From: Acidobacteriota bacterium | GTDB lineage: Bacteria; Acidobacteriota; Terriglobia; Bryobacterales; Bryobacteraceae | Direction: 5' to 3' | Length of the DNA: 64,000 nt | Assembly: GCA_016213775.1 (NCBI GenBank) | Contig: JACQZR010000043.1 | Span: 62,001-126,000 of the forward strand | Shown: piece after piece, positions 9,501 through 19,697 of the stretch | Layout: every line of letters begins with the position of its first letter | Position numbering within the stretch: the first letter of the stretch is position 1 | Notes under the pieces: model-generated | Seen by the model: only the letters and a program-made list of their open reading frames with translations | The model's database searches: none | What the model was told of the DNA's origin: nothing | Position numbers and translations under genes: made by a program

Positions 9501-10894
9501 TGCACACTCGACGACAGTTTCTCGCAGGCACAATCGCTGCCGCCGCGGCGCAGCAGACGAGATGGAATCTGCTCATCATCACCAACGATCAGCATCGTGC
9601 CGATTGCCTCGGATGCTACGGCAACCCCATCATAAGGACGCCCCATACAGACCGCCTGGCCGCGGAAGGCGTCCGCTTCAACCACCACTATGTGCACGCA
9701 CCGCAGTGTGTGCCGTCGCGCGTGAGCATGCATACCGGCCGCTATCCGCACGTCCATCGTGTCCCTTCCAATGCCTATCTGCTGCCGGATTCGGAGCAGA
9801 CCATCGCGAAGGTGCTCAAAGCTCAGGGATACCATACCGCCTGCGTTGGCGAAATGCCATTTGCGCCGCGCGCATACACCGGCGGGTTTCAACAGGTGCT
9901 CGCCAACAATAAGGATTACGATGCGTTCCTCCACCGCAACGGCCTGAAGTATCCCGAAAACAAGGGCCCGTTTCAGGCAGCGCCGGTTCCCTGGAGCGAC
10001 GACCTCGACGAGACGGCGTTCTTTGCCCGCCATGCCCGCGAGTACATGCGCGCCTACCGCGATTCACCGTTCTTCCTCCACGTGAATTTCCGCCGCCCCC
10101 ATCATCCCTTCGATCCGCCCGCGCCCTACGACCGTATGTACAGCAGCGCGGTGTTTCCGGCGTCGCACAAGCGCCCCGGCGAGATGACCAACAAACCGCC
10201 GCAGCAGCAGGCCGCGCTGGAAAAATCCGTTGGGTTTGACCTCCGCACCATGACCGCTTCCGATCTCCACCGCGTCAAGTCTTTCTACTACGGCATGATT
10301 TCGGAGAACGACAAGTACATCGGTATGCTGCTCGATGAACTCAAGACGCTCGGTCTCGCGGACCGCACAATCGTTGTCTTCAATGCCGATCATGGCGAGA
10401 TGCTCGGCGATCACGGTCTGCTCTTCAAAGGCTCCTACATGTACGACGAGGTGACGCGCGTTCCGCTCATCATCCGTGCCCCGGGCAAGCTGCCCGCGGC
10501 GGCAGTGGTGGATGCTCTGGTGGAGGAGGTGGACCTGATGCCCACACTCTTGGAGCTGATGGGCGTTCCCGCCCCTCACGGAGTACAAGGTCAGTCGCTC
10601 GTCGCGCTGGCTCGAAAGCCCGCATCGCGCCATAAACAGGCGGTCTTCTCCGAGTTCCCCACAATCCGGATGGCGCGCACGCGCGAATGGAAACTCGTCC
10701 ACTACACGCGCCAGAGGTACGGCGAGCTATATCACCTCACGGAAGATCCGCATGAGTTGGTGAACCTTCACGCGGATCCAAAGCACGCAAGCGCCCGCGC
10801 CGACATGGAGGCGCTCCTGTCCGATTGGCTGGCCACATCGACAGACCCGAAGCTGGCCCCCGAGCGCGACTCCGCCGAACCTCCGCCTAAGTGA
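9500..10894 (+). CDS. Sulfatase (formylglycine-dependent), exported, coupled to TonB receptor
   Basis: Hydrolyses sulfate esters, most likely on carbohydrates. The ATG shares its A with the TGA of the receptor (TGATG at 9498-9502), so translation is probably coupled; the frame also opens further upstream, but that part is antisense or out-of-frame to the receptor. N-terminal MHTRRQFLAG resembles a twin-arginine signal. The catalytic motif CVPSR (Cys70 to Arg74) is the Cys-type sulfatase site that must be converted to formylglycine; metal-binding residues are visible in TND (28-30) and in FNADHGEMLGDHG. At 464 aa it is typical for the sulfatase S1 family. No formylglycine-generating enzyme is encoded in the window. 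The downstream 160 bp carry a palindromic repeat rather than a gene. Confidence 0.93.
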   Translation: MHTRRQFLAGTIAAAAAQQTRWNLLIITNDQHRADCLGCYGNPIIRTPHTDRLAAEGVRFNHHYVHAPQCVPSRVSMHTGRYPHVHRVPSNAYLLPDSEQTIAKVLKAQGYHTACVGEMPFAPRAYTGGFQQVLANNKDYDAFLHRNGLKYPENKGPFQAAPVPWSDDLDETAFFARHAREYMRAYRDSPFFLHVNFRRPHHPFDPPAPYDRMYSSAVFPASHKRPGEMTNKPPQQQAALEKSVGFDLRTMTASDLHRVKSFYYGMISENDKYIGMLLDELKTLGLADRTIVVFNADHGEMLGDHGLLFKGSYMYDEVTRVPLIIRAPGKLPAAAVVDALVEEVDLMPTLLELMGVPAPHGVQGQSLVALARKPASRHKQAVFSEFPTIRMARTREWKLVHYTRQRYGELYHLTEDPHELVNLHADPKHASARADMEALLSDWLATSTDPKLAPERDSAEPPPK

Positions 10895-10953
10895 CGGCTC
10901 TCCGCCGTTGAACGCCCTATCTTCAAGTTGCAGACGTTCGCGTCGGCGGAAGA

Positions 10954-11012
10954 CCGGGCTGAAGCCCGGCGCAGGATGAATCCTGCCCCACGTGGGGCTG
11001 GCTTTAGCCAGC
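10954..11012. repeat. Intergenic element of four consecutive perfect palindromes
   Basis: Four short perfect inverted repeats follow one another almost without gaps: 10954-10969 (CCGGGCT-GA-AGCCCGG), 10972-10985 (CAGGAT-GA-ATCCTG), 10986-10997 (CCCCAC/GTGGGG, no loop) and 10997-11012 (GCTGGCT-TT-AGCCAGC). The element sits between two convergent genes, the sulfatase (ending 10894) and the second TonB receptor (ending 11058). It could act as a bidirectional transcription stop or as a REP-like dispersed repeat. There is no T-tract, so it is not a standard intrinsic terminator. Only one copy is seen in this window. Confidence 0.75.
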
Positions 11013-11057
11013 GCGGGGCATCAGTCTCGCCAGTGCGCGGATTTCTGCAAGTAGGAA

Positions 11058-14000
11058 CTAGAAGTGGAACTTCGCTCCCAACTGGATCTTCCGCGATCCG
11101 CTAATTACGTCATCGCGAATTCGCCCAAACGTCCCCGACGTAATCGTCGCCGTCGGAATGTTGAACGTCGGAGTGTTGGTAAAGTTCGTCGCATCGGCGC
11201 GCAGTTCAATTCGCATCCGCTCCGTCAGCGCTATCCGCTTCAGCAGCGCCACGTCCATATTGAACGCCCCCGGGCCGCGGAAGAAGTTGCGCCCCGTGTT
11301 TCCCAACTCGCCGGCATTCGGCGTTGAGAACGAACCACGCTGCGTCGAGCTCAGATAGAACTTCACCCCCTGCTCCTCGATCACCTCGCCCAGATCGCGA
11401 GTGCAGCCGCTGCAGTTCGCCGGGCTCTGGGTCAATCCGGAGAACGTGTTCGCCCCCGAGTAGATCGTGTATGGCCGCCCTGCTTGAATCCGCAGAATTC
11501 CGGAAAGTTCCCAACCACCGATCACGCGGTTCATCATCTGCGAAACGTTGCCCCCGAAACGTTTCCCCTTGCCGAACGGCAGTTCCATCACCCAGTTCGA
11601 TTGCAGAATGTGCGTGCGATCAAAATCGGAGGGCGCGTAGTTCAGTTTGCGGTTGTTGATGTCGAACGGAGTGGAACTCGCCGATTGACCGCTGCCGGTG
11701 GCCGCCAGCGTGAACGCAGGATCGAACGACCGCGTGTCCAGCGACTTCGACAAGGAATAGCTCGCCTGCCATCCGATCCCGTTATTGAATCGCCGCTCCA
11801 CCTGCACCTGTAGCGCGTGATAAGTGGAGAAGTCGTTCGAGTCGATCACGTTCAATGCACCCAGATACTGCGGGAACGCCGAAAAGAAATACGGCGAGTT
11901 CCCGGCGAGCACCACCGCCTGCTGACCGTTCTGCACGCGCGATGCAAGCGACGCCGCCACCGCCTCCACACTGTTCAGTGCCAGTAGAGACGTGAAGTTT
12001 CGCCGCAGAAACGCCGCCCCCGTTTCAGTCGCATTGCGCCGCGTATCCGCCGCCGTAAGGCGATCAAGCAGCGGGCTCTCTCCCCCAGCTTTGGCAACTT
12101 TGAACGCATCCAGAAAACCGTTGCGGAAAATCTCCGGCTGATTAGCGTTATACCCGCCCACCAAATGATACGCCCGCCGTCCAATGTAAGTGATGTCCAG
12201 CACCGTGCGCTTGAGGATCTCCCGCTGCAAGCTGAGAGACCACATATGCGTCTGCGGGAATTTGAAGTTCGGATCAAACACCGTGTTCCCGTTCAACGAC
12301 ACCGCCGGAGGCTGCAACAGGCTCGCCGGGCTGGCCGTCGGCGCGGCAATCGGCTGCACGTTCCGCAGTCGGCCGCCCGTGTTCCCGAACGCGGTTGTTG
12401 TCACTGCCTGTACCTTGCCGGGCAGGTTCGGATAGATGAAGGACGACGGCAGAAACGTCGGCAGCCGGTCAAACGCAGTCCGGTAGTTGGCGCGAATAGA
12501 ACTCTTCCCCGACCCCGTCGGATCCCAAGCAAATCCGATCGACGGCCCGAGGTTGGTGTTGCGCGACGGGAAGAGATCGCGGCTCACCCAAGTGGCGGAA
12601 TCCGCCGGCGCAGCCCCGGCGACCAGCGCCCGATCGGGCGCGTAAAGGCTGTCCGGACTGCTCGGCGGCGACTTCATCTCCAGCCGCAATCCCACATCAA
12701 CGGTCAGCCGCCGGTTCACCTTCCAGGTGTCCTGTATGTAGAATTCGTTCTCCTTGGAGTTGGAGGTGTACTCAAAAATCCCGCTGACGTACTTATCGCC
12801 GCGCGCCCAGAAGCCCTGGCTCTGCGTCCCTACCCGGCCCAGCAGCAGGTTCACCGCGGTCTGGAACCGCGCCCGGTCATTGGCGATCTCGATATCCGCC
12901 GGCAGGTTGAACGTCGCCGGATCCACAGGCTGCACGCCGGTCGAAAAATCGAGTGACGGCGCGATGTTGCCGCCCACTGATCCGCGCTGGTCAAAGTGAT
13001 CGGTGAATCGCAGGTTCAGACCGAATTTCACCGAATGCGCGCCCTTCACCCACGAGAAGTTGTCCACCACCTGCCACGTCGTCAGCGTGCGCGTGTTCCC
13101 ATACGCCGAGGTCTCCTGCAGATTCACCAGACCCGTGGTCAGTGTGTACCTGTTCACATCGAAAAACGGCGAATCAAACTCGAATCGGAACCGGTTGATC
13201 CCTACCACCAGTTCATTGGTCATACTCGGCCTCGGGTTGTAGCGCCAGTTGAAGGCGTAATTCCGCGGAGACCGCGCTGTGTTCACAACGCACCCGCGCC
13301 CGGGAAACAACTCCTGCCCCGCATTCGCGCTATCGCACAGCGTGTTCTGATAACCCCAAGCCACCCTCGCGAAGAACGTGTTCTTCGAGTTGAAAATGTG
13401 ATCGACCTTGAAAACATTGTCGCGCTGCCGCTCAATCGACGACGGCGTCACAAACGTGTACCCCGCTGTGTTCAACCCATCACCCAAAGTGAAGTTGTTG
13501 GGCAGCGGTGCGGCATTGATCGCGCCCTGAATCGTCGGGTCGATCCCCAACCGCAGAGGGTCGTTCTGCACCACGTTATATGTCCCGACGTTCACCCCCG
13601 CCAGCACGTTCCCCTGTGCGTCCACTGAAGCGCCGGCTACGCCGGCCGGAAGGTTGCGGCCTCCGCGCACGTACCGCAGCGTGCCCTGCCGCGCCGTCTG
13701 TGTGAACACGGTGCGGTTGATCAGCGCCGTCGTCAGCGCTTTCAGGTATTGAACATTTCCAAAGAAGAATGTTTTGTTCTTGATGATCGGCCCGCCAAAC
13801 GATCCACCGGTGATCGTCTGCACAAACTGTCCCTTGAACCGGTTGTTCAGATTGTTCTCCCACTCGTTGGCATTCAGCCGCGGCGTGCGATAAAACCAAA
13901 ACCCGGTACCGTGAAACTCATTGGTGCCGGACCGCGTGATCATCGCCACCGATCCGCCCGAGTTGCGGCCGTACTCCGAAGTCGGATTCGCCGTAATCAC

Positions 14001-14654
14001 GCGAAACTCCGCTACCGAATCCGGATTCGCACGCAATGGCGAAAACCGCGACCCACCCGCGCTCGTCTCGTTGTTGTCAATCCCGTCGAGCGTAAAGTTC
14101 CACGCCCGGTCGCGCGCACCGTTCACATGGGTCCCGCCGCCGGTATTCGATCCCGCAACCACGCCGGGTTGCAGCAACGTCAGATCCAGCGGATTGCGCC
14201 CGCGCGTGCCGACAATCGGCAGGTCTCGAATCACCTGCTCCGTAAGCAGGTTGCCAATGTTGCCGGACGTGGAAGTCTGCACAGCTTCCGATGTACCCAC
14301 TACTTCCACACGCTCCGACAGCGCGCCTACTTCCAGCGTCACGTTCACCGTCGTCGGCTGGCCGATGGTCACCTGATTCCCCGTCGAGACAAACTCCTTG
14401 AAGCCCTGCAAATTCACACGCACCGTGTACCGCCCCGATTGCAGCGCTTCAAACACATAACTGCCGCTCCCGGACGCCTTCACCTCAAACGTAGTCCCCG
14501 TGCCTTCGTTGGTCAAACGCACAACCGCCCCGGCCACCGACGCGCCGGACGAGTCAGTGATTGTCCCAACCAAACGCGACGTGGTCCCCTGCGCATAGAG
14601 CGCGAGCGCCGCAAGAACGCAGCAAAATAGATTTCGTAGTCCCCTGATGGTCAT
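11058..14654 (-). CDS. TonB-dependent receptor, Oar-like, with N-terminal carboxypeptidase-regulatory domain
   Basis: Second large outer-membrane receptor (1198 aa), not closely similar to the one at 6168. A signal peptide (residues 1-22, ending near ALYAQG) precedes a carboxypeptidase-regulatory-like domain (VGTITDSSGASVAGAVVRL, about 27-105). The plug follows (IRDLPIVGTRGRNPLDLTLLQPG), with an unusually explicit segment NGARDRAWNFTLDGIDNNETSAGG, then a long barrel that ends KIQLGAKFHF with terminal Phe. The start codon has no clear Shine-Dalgarno sequence. It is transcribed alone, divergently from the PerR/katG operon across 223 bp. The ligand is unknown; a polysaccharide or peptide substrate would fit the neighbourhood. 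Confidence 0.92.
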   Translation of the reverse strand: MTIRGLRNLFCCVLAALALYAQGTTSRLVGTITDSSGASVAGAVVRLTNEGTGTTFEVKASGSGSYVFEALQSGRYTVRVNLQGFKEFVSTGNQVTIGQPTTVNVTLEVGALSERVEVVGTSEAVQTSTSGNIGNLLTEQVIRDLPIVGTRGRNPLDLTLLQPGVVAGSNTGGGTHVNGARDRAWNFTLDGIDNNETSAGGSRFSPLRANPDSVAEFRVITANPTSEYGRNSGGSVAMITRSGTNEFHGTGFWFYRTPRLNANEWENNLNNRFKGQFVQTITGGSFGGPIIKNKTFFFGNVQYLKALTTALINRTVFTQTARQGTLRYVRGGRNLPAGVAGASVDAQGNVLAGVNVGTYNVVQNDPLRLGIDPTIQGAINAAPLPNNFTLGDGLNTAGYTFVTPSSIERQRDNVFKVDHIFNSKNTFFARVAWGYQNTLCDSANAGQELFPGRGCVVNTARSPRNYAFNWRYNPRPSMTNELVVGINRFRFEFDSPFFDVNRYTLTTGLVNLQETSAYGNTRTLTTWQVVDNFSWVKGAHSVKFGLNLRFTDHFDQRGSVGGNIAPSLDFSTGVQPVDPATFNLPADIEIANDRARFQTAVNLLLGRVGTQSQGFWARGDKYVSGIFEYTSNSKENEFYIQDTWKVNRRLTVDVGLRLEMKSPPSSPDSLYAPDRALVAGAAPADSATWVSRDLFPSRNTNLGPSIGFAWDPTGSGKSSIRANYRTAFDRLPTFLPSSFIYPNLPGKVQAVTTTAFGNTGGRLRNVQPIAAPTASPASLLQPPAVSLNGNTVFDPNFKFPQTHMWSLSLQREILKRTVLDITYIGRRAYHLVGGYNANQPEIFRNGFLDAFKVAKAGGESPLLDRLTAADTRRNATETGAAFLRRNFTSLLALNSVEAVAASLASRVQNGQQAVVLAGNSPYFFSAFPQYLGALNVIDSNDFSTYHALQVQVERRFNNGIGWQASYSLSKSLDTRSFDPAFTLAATGSGQSASSTPFDINNRKLNYAPSDFDRTHILQSNWVMELPFGKGKRFGGNVSQMMNRVIGGWELSGILRIQAGRPYTIYSGANTFSGLTQSPANCSGCTRDLGEVIEEQGVKFYLSSTQRGSFSTPNAGELGNTGRNFFRGPGAFNMDVALLKRIALTERMRIELRADATNFTNTPTFNIPTATITSGTFGRIRDDVISGSRKIQLGAKFHF

Positions 14655-14840
14655 TCAGAGATGGTAGCAGAGCTAGCCTGCGTTAGAACAGGACGAACAG
14701 GTTGTCCTAACCCTGAATGGCCGTGAAGTCGAACCGGGAGCATCACAATCGCACCGCAAACTAGTCCGTCGCCTGGAACAGAAATCAAGGCTTTCACAAA
14801 CTGCATTTCAACCCGCCGCTCGAGCCATCCGTGCCAAGAT

Positions 14841-14871
14841 TTGACAAAGTGTCACATTAGATATAATCTAA
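14841..14871 (+). promoter_or_regulatory. Promoter of the PerR-katG operon with overlapping PerR-box-like palindrome
   Basis: TTGACA at 14841-14846 and TATAAT at 14862-14867 form a consensus -35/-10 pair with a 15 bp spacer, short but acceptable. A palindrome TTAGAT-ATA-ATCTAA at 14857-14871 covers the -10 box; read as 7-1-7 it resembles the Fur/PerR-family box TTATAATNATTATAA. A second small inverted repeat, TGACA-AAG-TGTCA (14842-14854), covers the -35 box. Binding of the regulator encoded just downstream would block RNA polymerase, giving autoregulation. The expected transcription start (about 14874) is only a few nt before the ATG at 14878, so the mRNA would be leaderless or nearly so. 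Confidence 0.7.
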
Positions 14872-14877
14872 AAACGT

Positions 14878-15303
14878 ATGGACGCCGGAGCAATCAGACG
14901 ATCCTTGGAGGGCAGAGGGTTGCGGTGCACTCCGCAACGCTACGCAGTGATTGCATTCCTGTTGAAACAAAACAAGCATCCCACAGCCGCCGAAATCTTT
15001 GAAGCCGTGAATCGTGTCGATCCGCGGTGTTCGAGGGCCACAACTTACAACAATCTGCGGGACTTGGTTCAGGCGGGGCTGGTGAGAGAAGTGGCTGTCG
15101 AGGGCCGTGCCGCGCGATTCGATGCGACTGGCATGCGGCATCACCACTTCATCTGCGACCGCTGCGGCAACGTTGAGGACATGGAATGGTACGAGGTGCC
15201 CCAGCCTGCCTCGAACTCACTCGGCAAGCGGATCGTTCGCGAATGCGAACTCATTTTCCGGGGGCTCTGCTCGAAATGCGCTCCGCGGCACGCTTCCGGT
15301 TAG
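14878..15303 (+). CDS. perR: Fur-family peroxide-stress regulator, PerR-like
   Basis: Metal-dependent repressor of 141 aa with an N-terminal winged helix (LRCTPQRYAVIAFLLKQNKHPTAAEIFEAV, recognition helix SRATTYNNLRDLVQAGLV) and a C-terminal dimerisation domain. The regulatory histidine cluster MRHHHFICDRCGNVEDM and the structural zinc pairs CDRC and CSKC are all present. The assignment to PerR rather than Fur or Zur rests mainly on the gene just downstream, katG, 42 bp away and probably co-transcribed; sequence alone does not exclude other Fur-family roles. The ATG at 14878 gives exactly the family N-terminus, yet no ribosome site precedes it, in keeping with a leaderless transcript from the promoter at 14841-14867. 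Confidence 0.88.
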   Translation: MDAGAIRRSLEGRGLRCTPQRYAVIAFLLKQNKHPTAAEIFEAVNRVDPRCSRATTYNNLRDLVQAGLVREVAVEGRAARFDATGMRHHHFICDRCGNVEDMEWYEVPQPASNSLGKRIVRECELIFRGLCSKCAPRHASG

Positions 15304-15342
15304 GTTCGTCACTGTTTTTTCACTAATTCGAAGGAAGACTAA

Positions 15343-17571
<2,229 letters not shown>

Positions 17572-17580
17572 GGCCAGCCG

Positions 17581-18078
17581 TCACGTCTTGTTCATCCACA
17601 CATCCCACGTGATGAGCCCCGCCTCGTCGTCGCTAAATGGGCGGCCCGCCAGCTTCAGGGCCAGTTTGATTTGGCCGTGATGATAGCCCTCGTGCCAGAT
17701 CATGTGTTGGAGCATGAGGATCGGATGATCGTAATGGACGAGCATGTCCTGGCCTGCCTCCACACGGCTCTTCACAGCCTCGCGCACGGCTGCCGCGCTT
17801 TCGTTCAGCAGCCGCGCGAGGACGGAGGGATCCTGTTCGGATGCCCACTCCTGCCGGTTGATCGGGCGGGCACATTCAGGGGCGTCCTCGAGTACGAAGA
17901 TCAGCCGGCAATAGTGCATGTGTGTGAACAGCTCCGCGATGGAGGGGCCACCTTCCATCGCCCGGATTTCCAGCCCACCGTGGGAAAACGCCTGAAGCAG
18001 GTTCACCAGGATCGTATTGTTCCGGTCCCAGGAATCCAGCAGGGCGTCGAACAGGTTTTGATTCGATATCTTCGGCAT
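17581..18078 (-). CDS. DinB-family protein
   Basis: Four-helix-bundle protein of 165 aa of the DinB/YfiT superfamily, members of which are metal-binding and often act as thiol-dependent transferases. The start at 18078 (MPKISNQNLFDALLDSWDRNN) is chosen because it begins the DinB domain and lies 8 bp after the stop of the preceding gene; the longer frame upstream is out-of-frame overlap with that gene. Potential metal histidines are visible in ELFTHMHYCR and in WHEGYHHGQIKLALKLAG, the latter being the characteristic C-terminal motif. It is the last gene of the GH57-POT-M24-GH31-like operon and ends 9 bp from convergent katG. The substrate is unknown. Confidence 0.85.
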   Translation of the reverse strand: MPKISNQNLFDALLDSWDRNNTILVNLLQAFSHGGLEIRAMEGGPSIAELFTHMHYCRLIFVLEDAPECARPINRQEWASEQDPSVLARLLNESAAAVREAVKSRVEAGQDMLVHYDHPILMLQHMIWHEGYHHGQIKLALKLAGRPFSDDEAGLITWDVWMNKT

Positions 18079-18086
18079 ATGATGAA

Positions 18087-19697
18087 CTACCGTGCGAATT
18101 CCAGATTCACGATGATGTCCGCGCCGGCCGCGGCATCCACACCAATGCGGACGGTGCGCGAGGCAGCGTCGTAGCGCCACTCGCCCGAGTGGAGAACGCT
18201 GCCGGGTGCGGTTTCTGTGTAGGTGCGACCCTCCACCTGGAGAACCCTCGACGGCTTGTTCATGTGATAGATCACCCACTCGTACCGGCGCGCCACTTTG
18301 GATTCGATCTCGACACGGTAGATATCGGCTGCCGGTCCGGCGTGGGCTTGCGTCCACTCGCCGGCTTCCGGCTCCAGGATGAAGAACTCGCCGCCATTGC
18401 GCGGGAAGTAGTGCAACTCGGTGGGGCCTTTCGAATCCGCGCTCGCGAATGGGATAAGGGAGCCATTCTTGGCGAGGAGGATGAGGCCGTCGTCCGGAAC
18501 AGGCAGCTTCACTGTTTGACGGCCGCGATGTTCCCGCCGTGTGTTGAAGTCAGTCCAGATGCCCATGGGAAGGTAGACTTCCTTCTCCTTGGCGCCATCG
18601 CAAGCCGGGGCCACCAGAAACTCATCGCCGAACATATAAGCATCCACGTGACGGCCCGCCTCCACATCTCGCGGGAATTGATGGAGCAGTGTGTGAATGA
18701 TCGGATAGCCGCGCGAGCGGGACTCGTCAGCGTAGGTGTTCAGAAAGTGAATGAGACGTTTGCGCAGCGTACGGGCTTCGGCCGCGTACTGTGCCTTGAG
18801 GCCTTCAAACTCGACTCCGGAGGAGTTCCGCACGGCGGGAGAGAAAGCGGCGAGACGGGCGGCGCGGCGGAAGGTGGCATCATCCACTGTGCGGAATCGC
18901 GATAAATCGATGGCAGGCAGCATCACGCCGGAGAGGGCCGCGTGCGGCAATGCGTGGGCGACAGCGCAGAGGTTCTCGCTGGCCAGACCGGTGACGCCGC
19001 GAGGAAGCCTGGGGCCAACGATCCATTCGATCTCGTTGCCCCGGACGTCGGGCGCTCCCGTGATGCGAAGCTTTTCTTCCCAGATCTCCTTCATCGACGG
19101 GCCGTGGGCAAAGACGTATTCCATGCGTTCCAGACCGTTGGCGGTGATGCTGACGTGTTCGGCGCGCGATTTGGCAAGATCGAACGTGAACGGCGACGGA
19201 GTCATCGTCCAGAATGCGTAGCCGCGGCTGGACACGAAGAACGGCGGTGTTGCCTGCACGATAAGACCGCGCGCACTCATGGCGGCTTCCGGCCTTGGCC
19301 CGAGCCCGAAGAACTGCTCGGTGGCCGGGGAGCGCAGTTGCAGTAGCGCTTTGCCTTCCGCCACGATGGCCGCGTCTTCCGCGTATAACTCAACACCCGA
19401 GGGCAGCTTTACGGTGATGAGCCCGCGCGAGCTCACCGTAATGCGGAGTTCGCTGGTTTCGAGGTTGAGACCTTCTGGGGTAACGCTTACCTTAGCCTCG
19501 ACCTTCGCTTCCGCGATGGGTTTTCGTGGGGGGCCGGCAAATCCGCGGCGCACACGGAAGGCGGATGCGCTCGTGAACTCCACCTCCAGATCACCGCCGG
19601 CGTAGCGCAGAAGGAAGGTGTTGTCCTTGCGCGAGGTGATGACAGGATCGGCGGAAGCCAACGCAGCAACGGTCAATAGGAGGGCTACTACTTGCAC
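18087..19697 (-). CDS. Exported GH31-like protein lacking the nucleophile half of the catalytic barrel
   Basis: Starts with a signal peptide (MQVVALLLTVAALASA) and reads as a glycoside hydrolase family 31 protein at both ends. Residues about 20-210 correspond to the N-terminal beta-sandwich (for example EQFFGLGPRPEAAMSARG, the usual region before the barrel). YMFGDEFLVAPACDGAKEKEVYLPMGIWTDF (about 350-380) is the typical GH31 proximal C-terminal domain. Between them the barrel is shortened: the segment that normally carries the catalytic WxDMNE nucleophile is absent, and the block LSGVMLPAIDLSRFR corresponds to the later IGGF part. At 536 aa it is well below the usual 650-800 aa. It overlaps the M24 gene by 10 nt. 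Either a carbohydrate-binding pseudoenzyme or a divergent hydrolase; no frameshift is evident. Confidence 0.75.
   Translation of the reverse strand: MQVVALLLTVAALASADPVITSRKDNTFLLRYAGGDLEVEFTSASAFRVRRGFAGPPRKPIAEAKVEAKVSVTPEGLNLETSELRITVSSRGLITVKLPSGVELYAEDAAIVAEGKALLQLRSPATEQFFGLGPRPEAAMSARGLIVQATPPFFVSSRGYAFWTMTPSPFTFDLAKSRAEHVSITANGLERMEYVFAHGPSMKEIWEEKLRITGAPDVRGNEIEWIVGPRLPRGVTGLASENLCAVAHALPHAALSGVMLPAIDLSRFRTVDDATFRRAARLAAFSPAVRNSSGVEFEGLKAQYAAEARTLRKRLIHFLNTYADESRSRGYPIIHTLLHQFPRDVEAGRHVDAYMFGDEFLVAPACDGAKEKEVYLPMGIWTDFNTRREHRGRQTVKLPVPDDGLILLAKNGSLIPFASADSKGPTELHYFPRNGGEFFILEPEAGEWTQAHAGPAADIYRVEIESKVARRYEWVIYHMNKPSRVLQVEGRTYTETAPGSVLHSGEWRYDAASRTVRIGVDAAAGADIIVNLEFAR

Noticed and set aside
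10954-11012. Standard intrinsic terminator
   Set aside because: Hairpins are present but no T-tract follows on either strand, so I list the element as a repeat instead.
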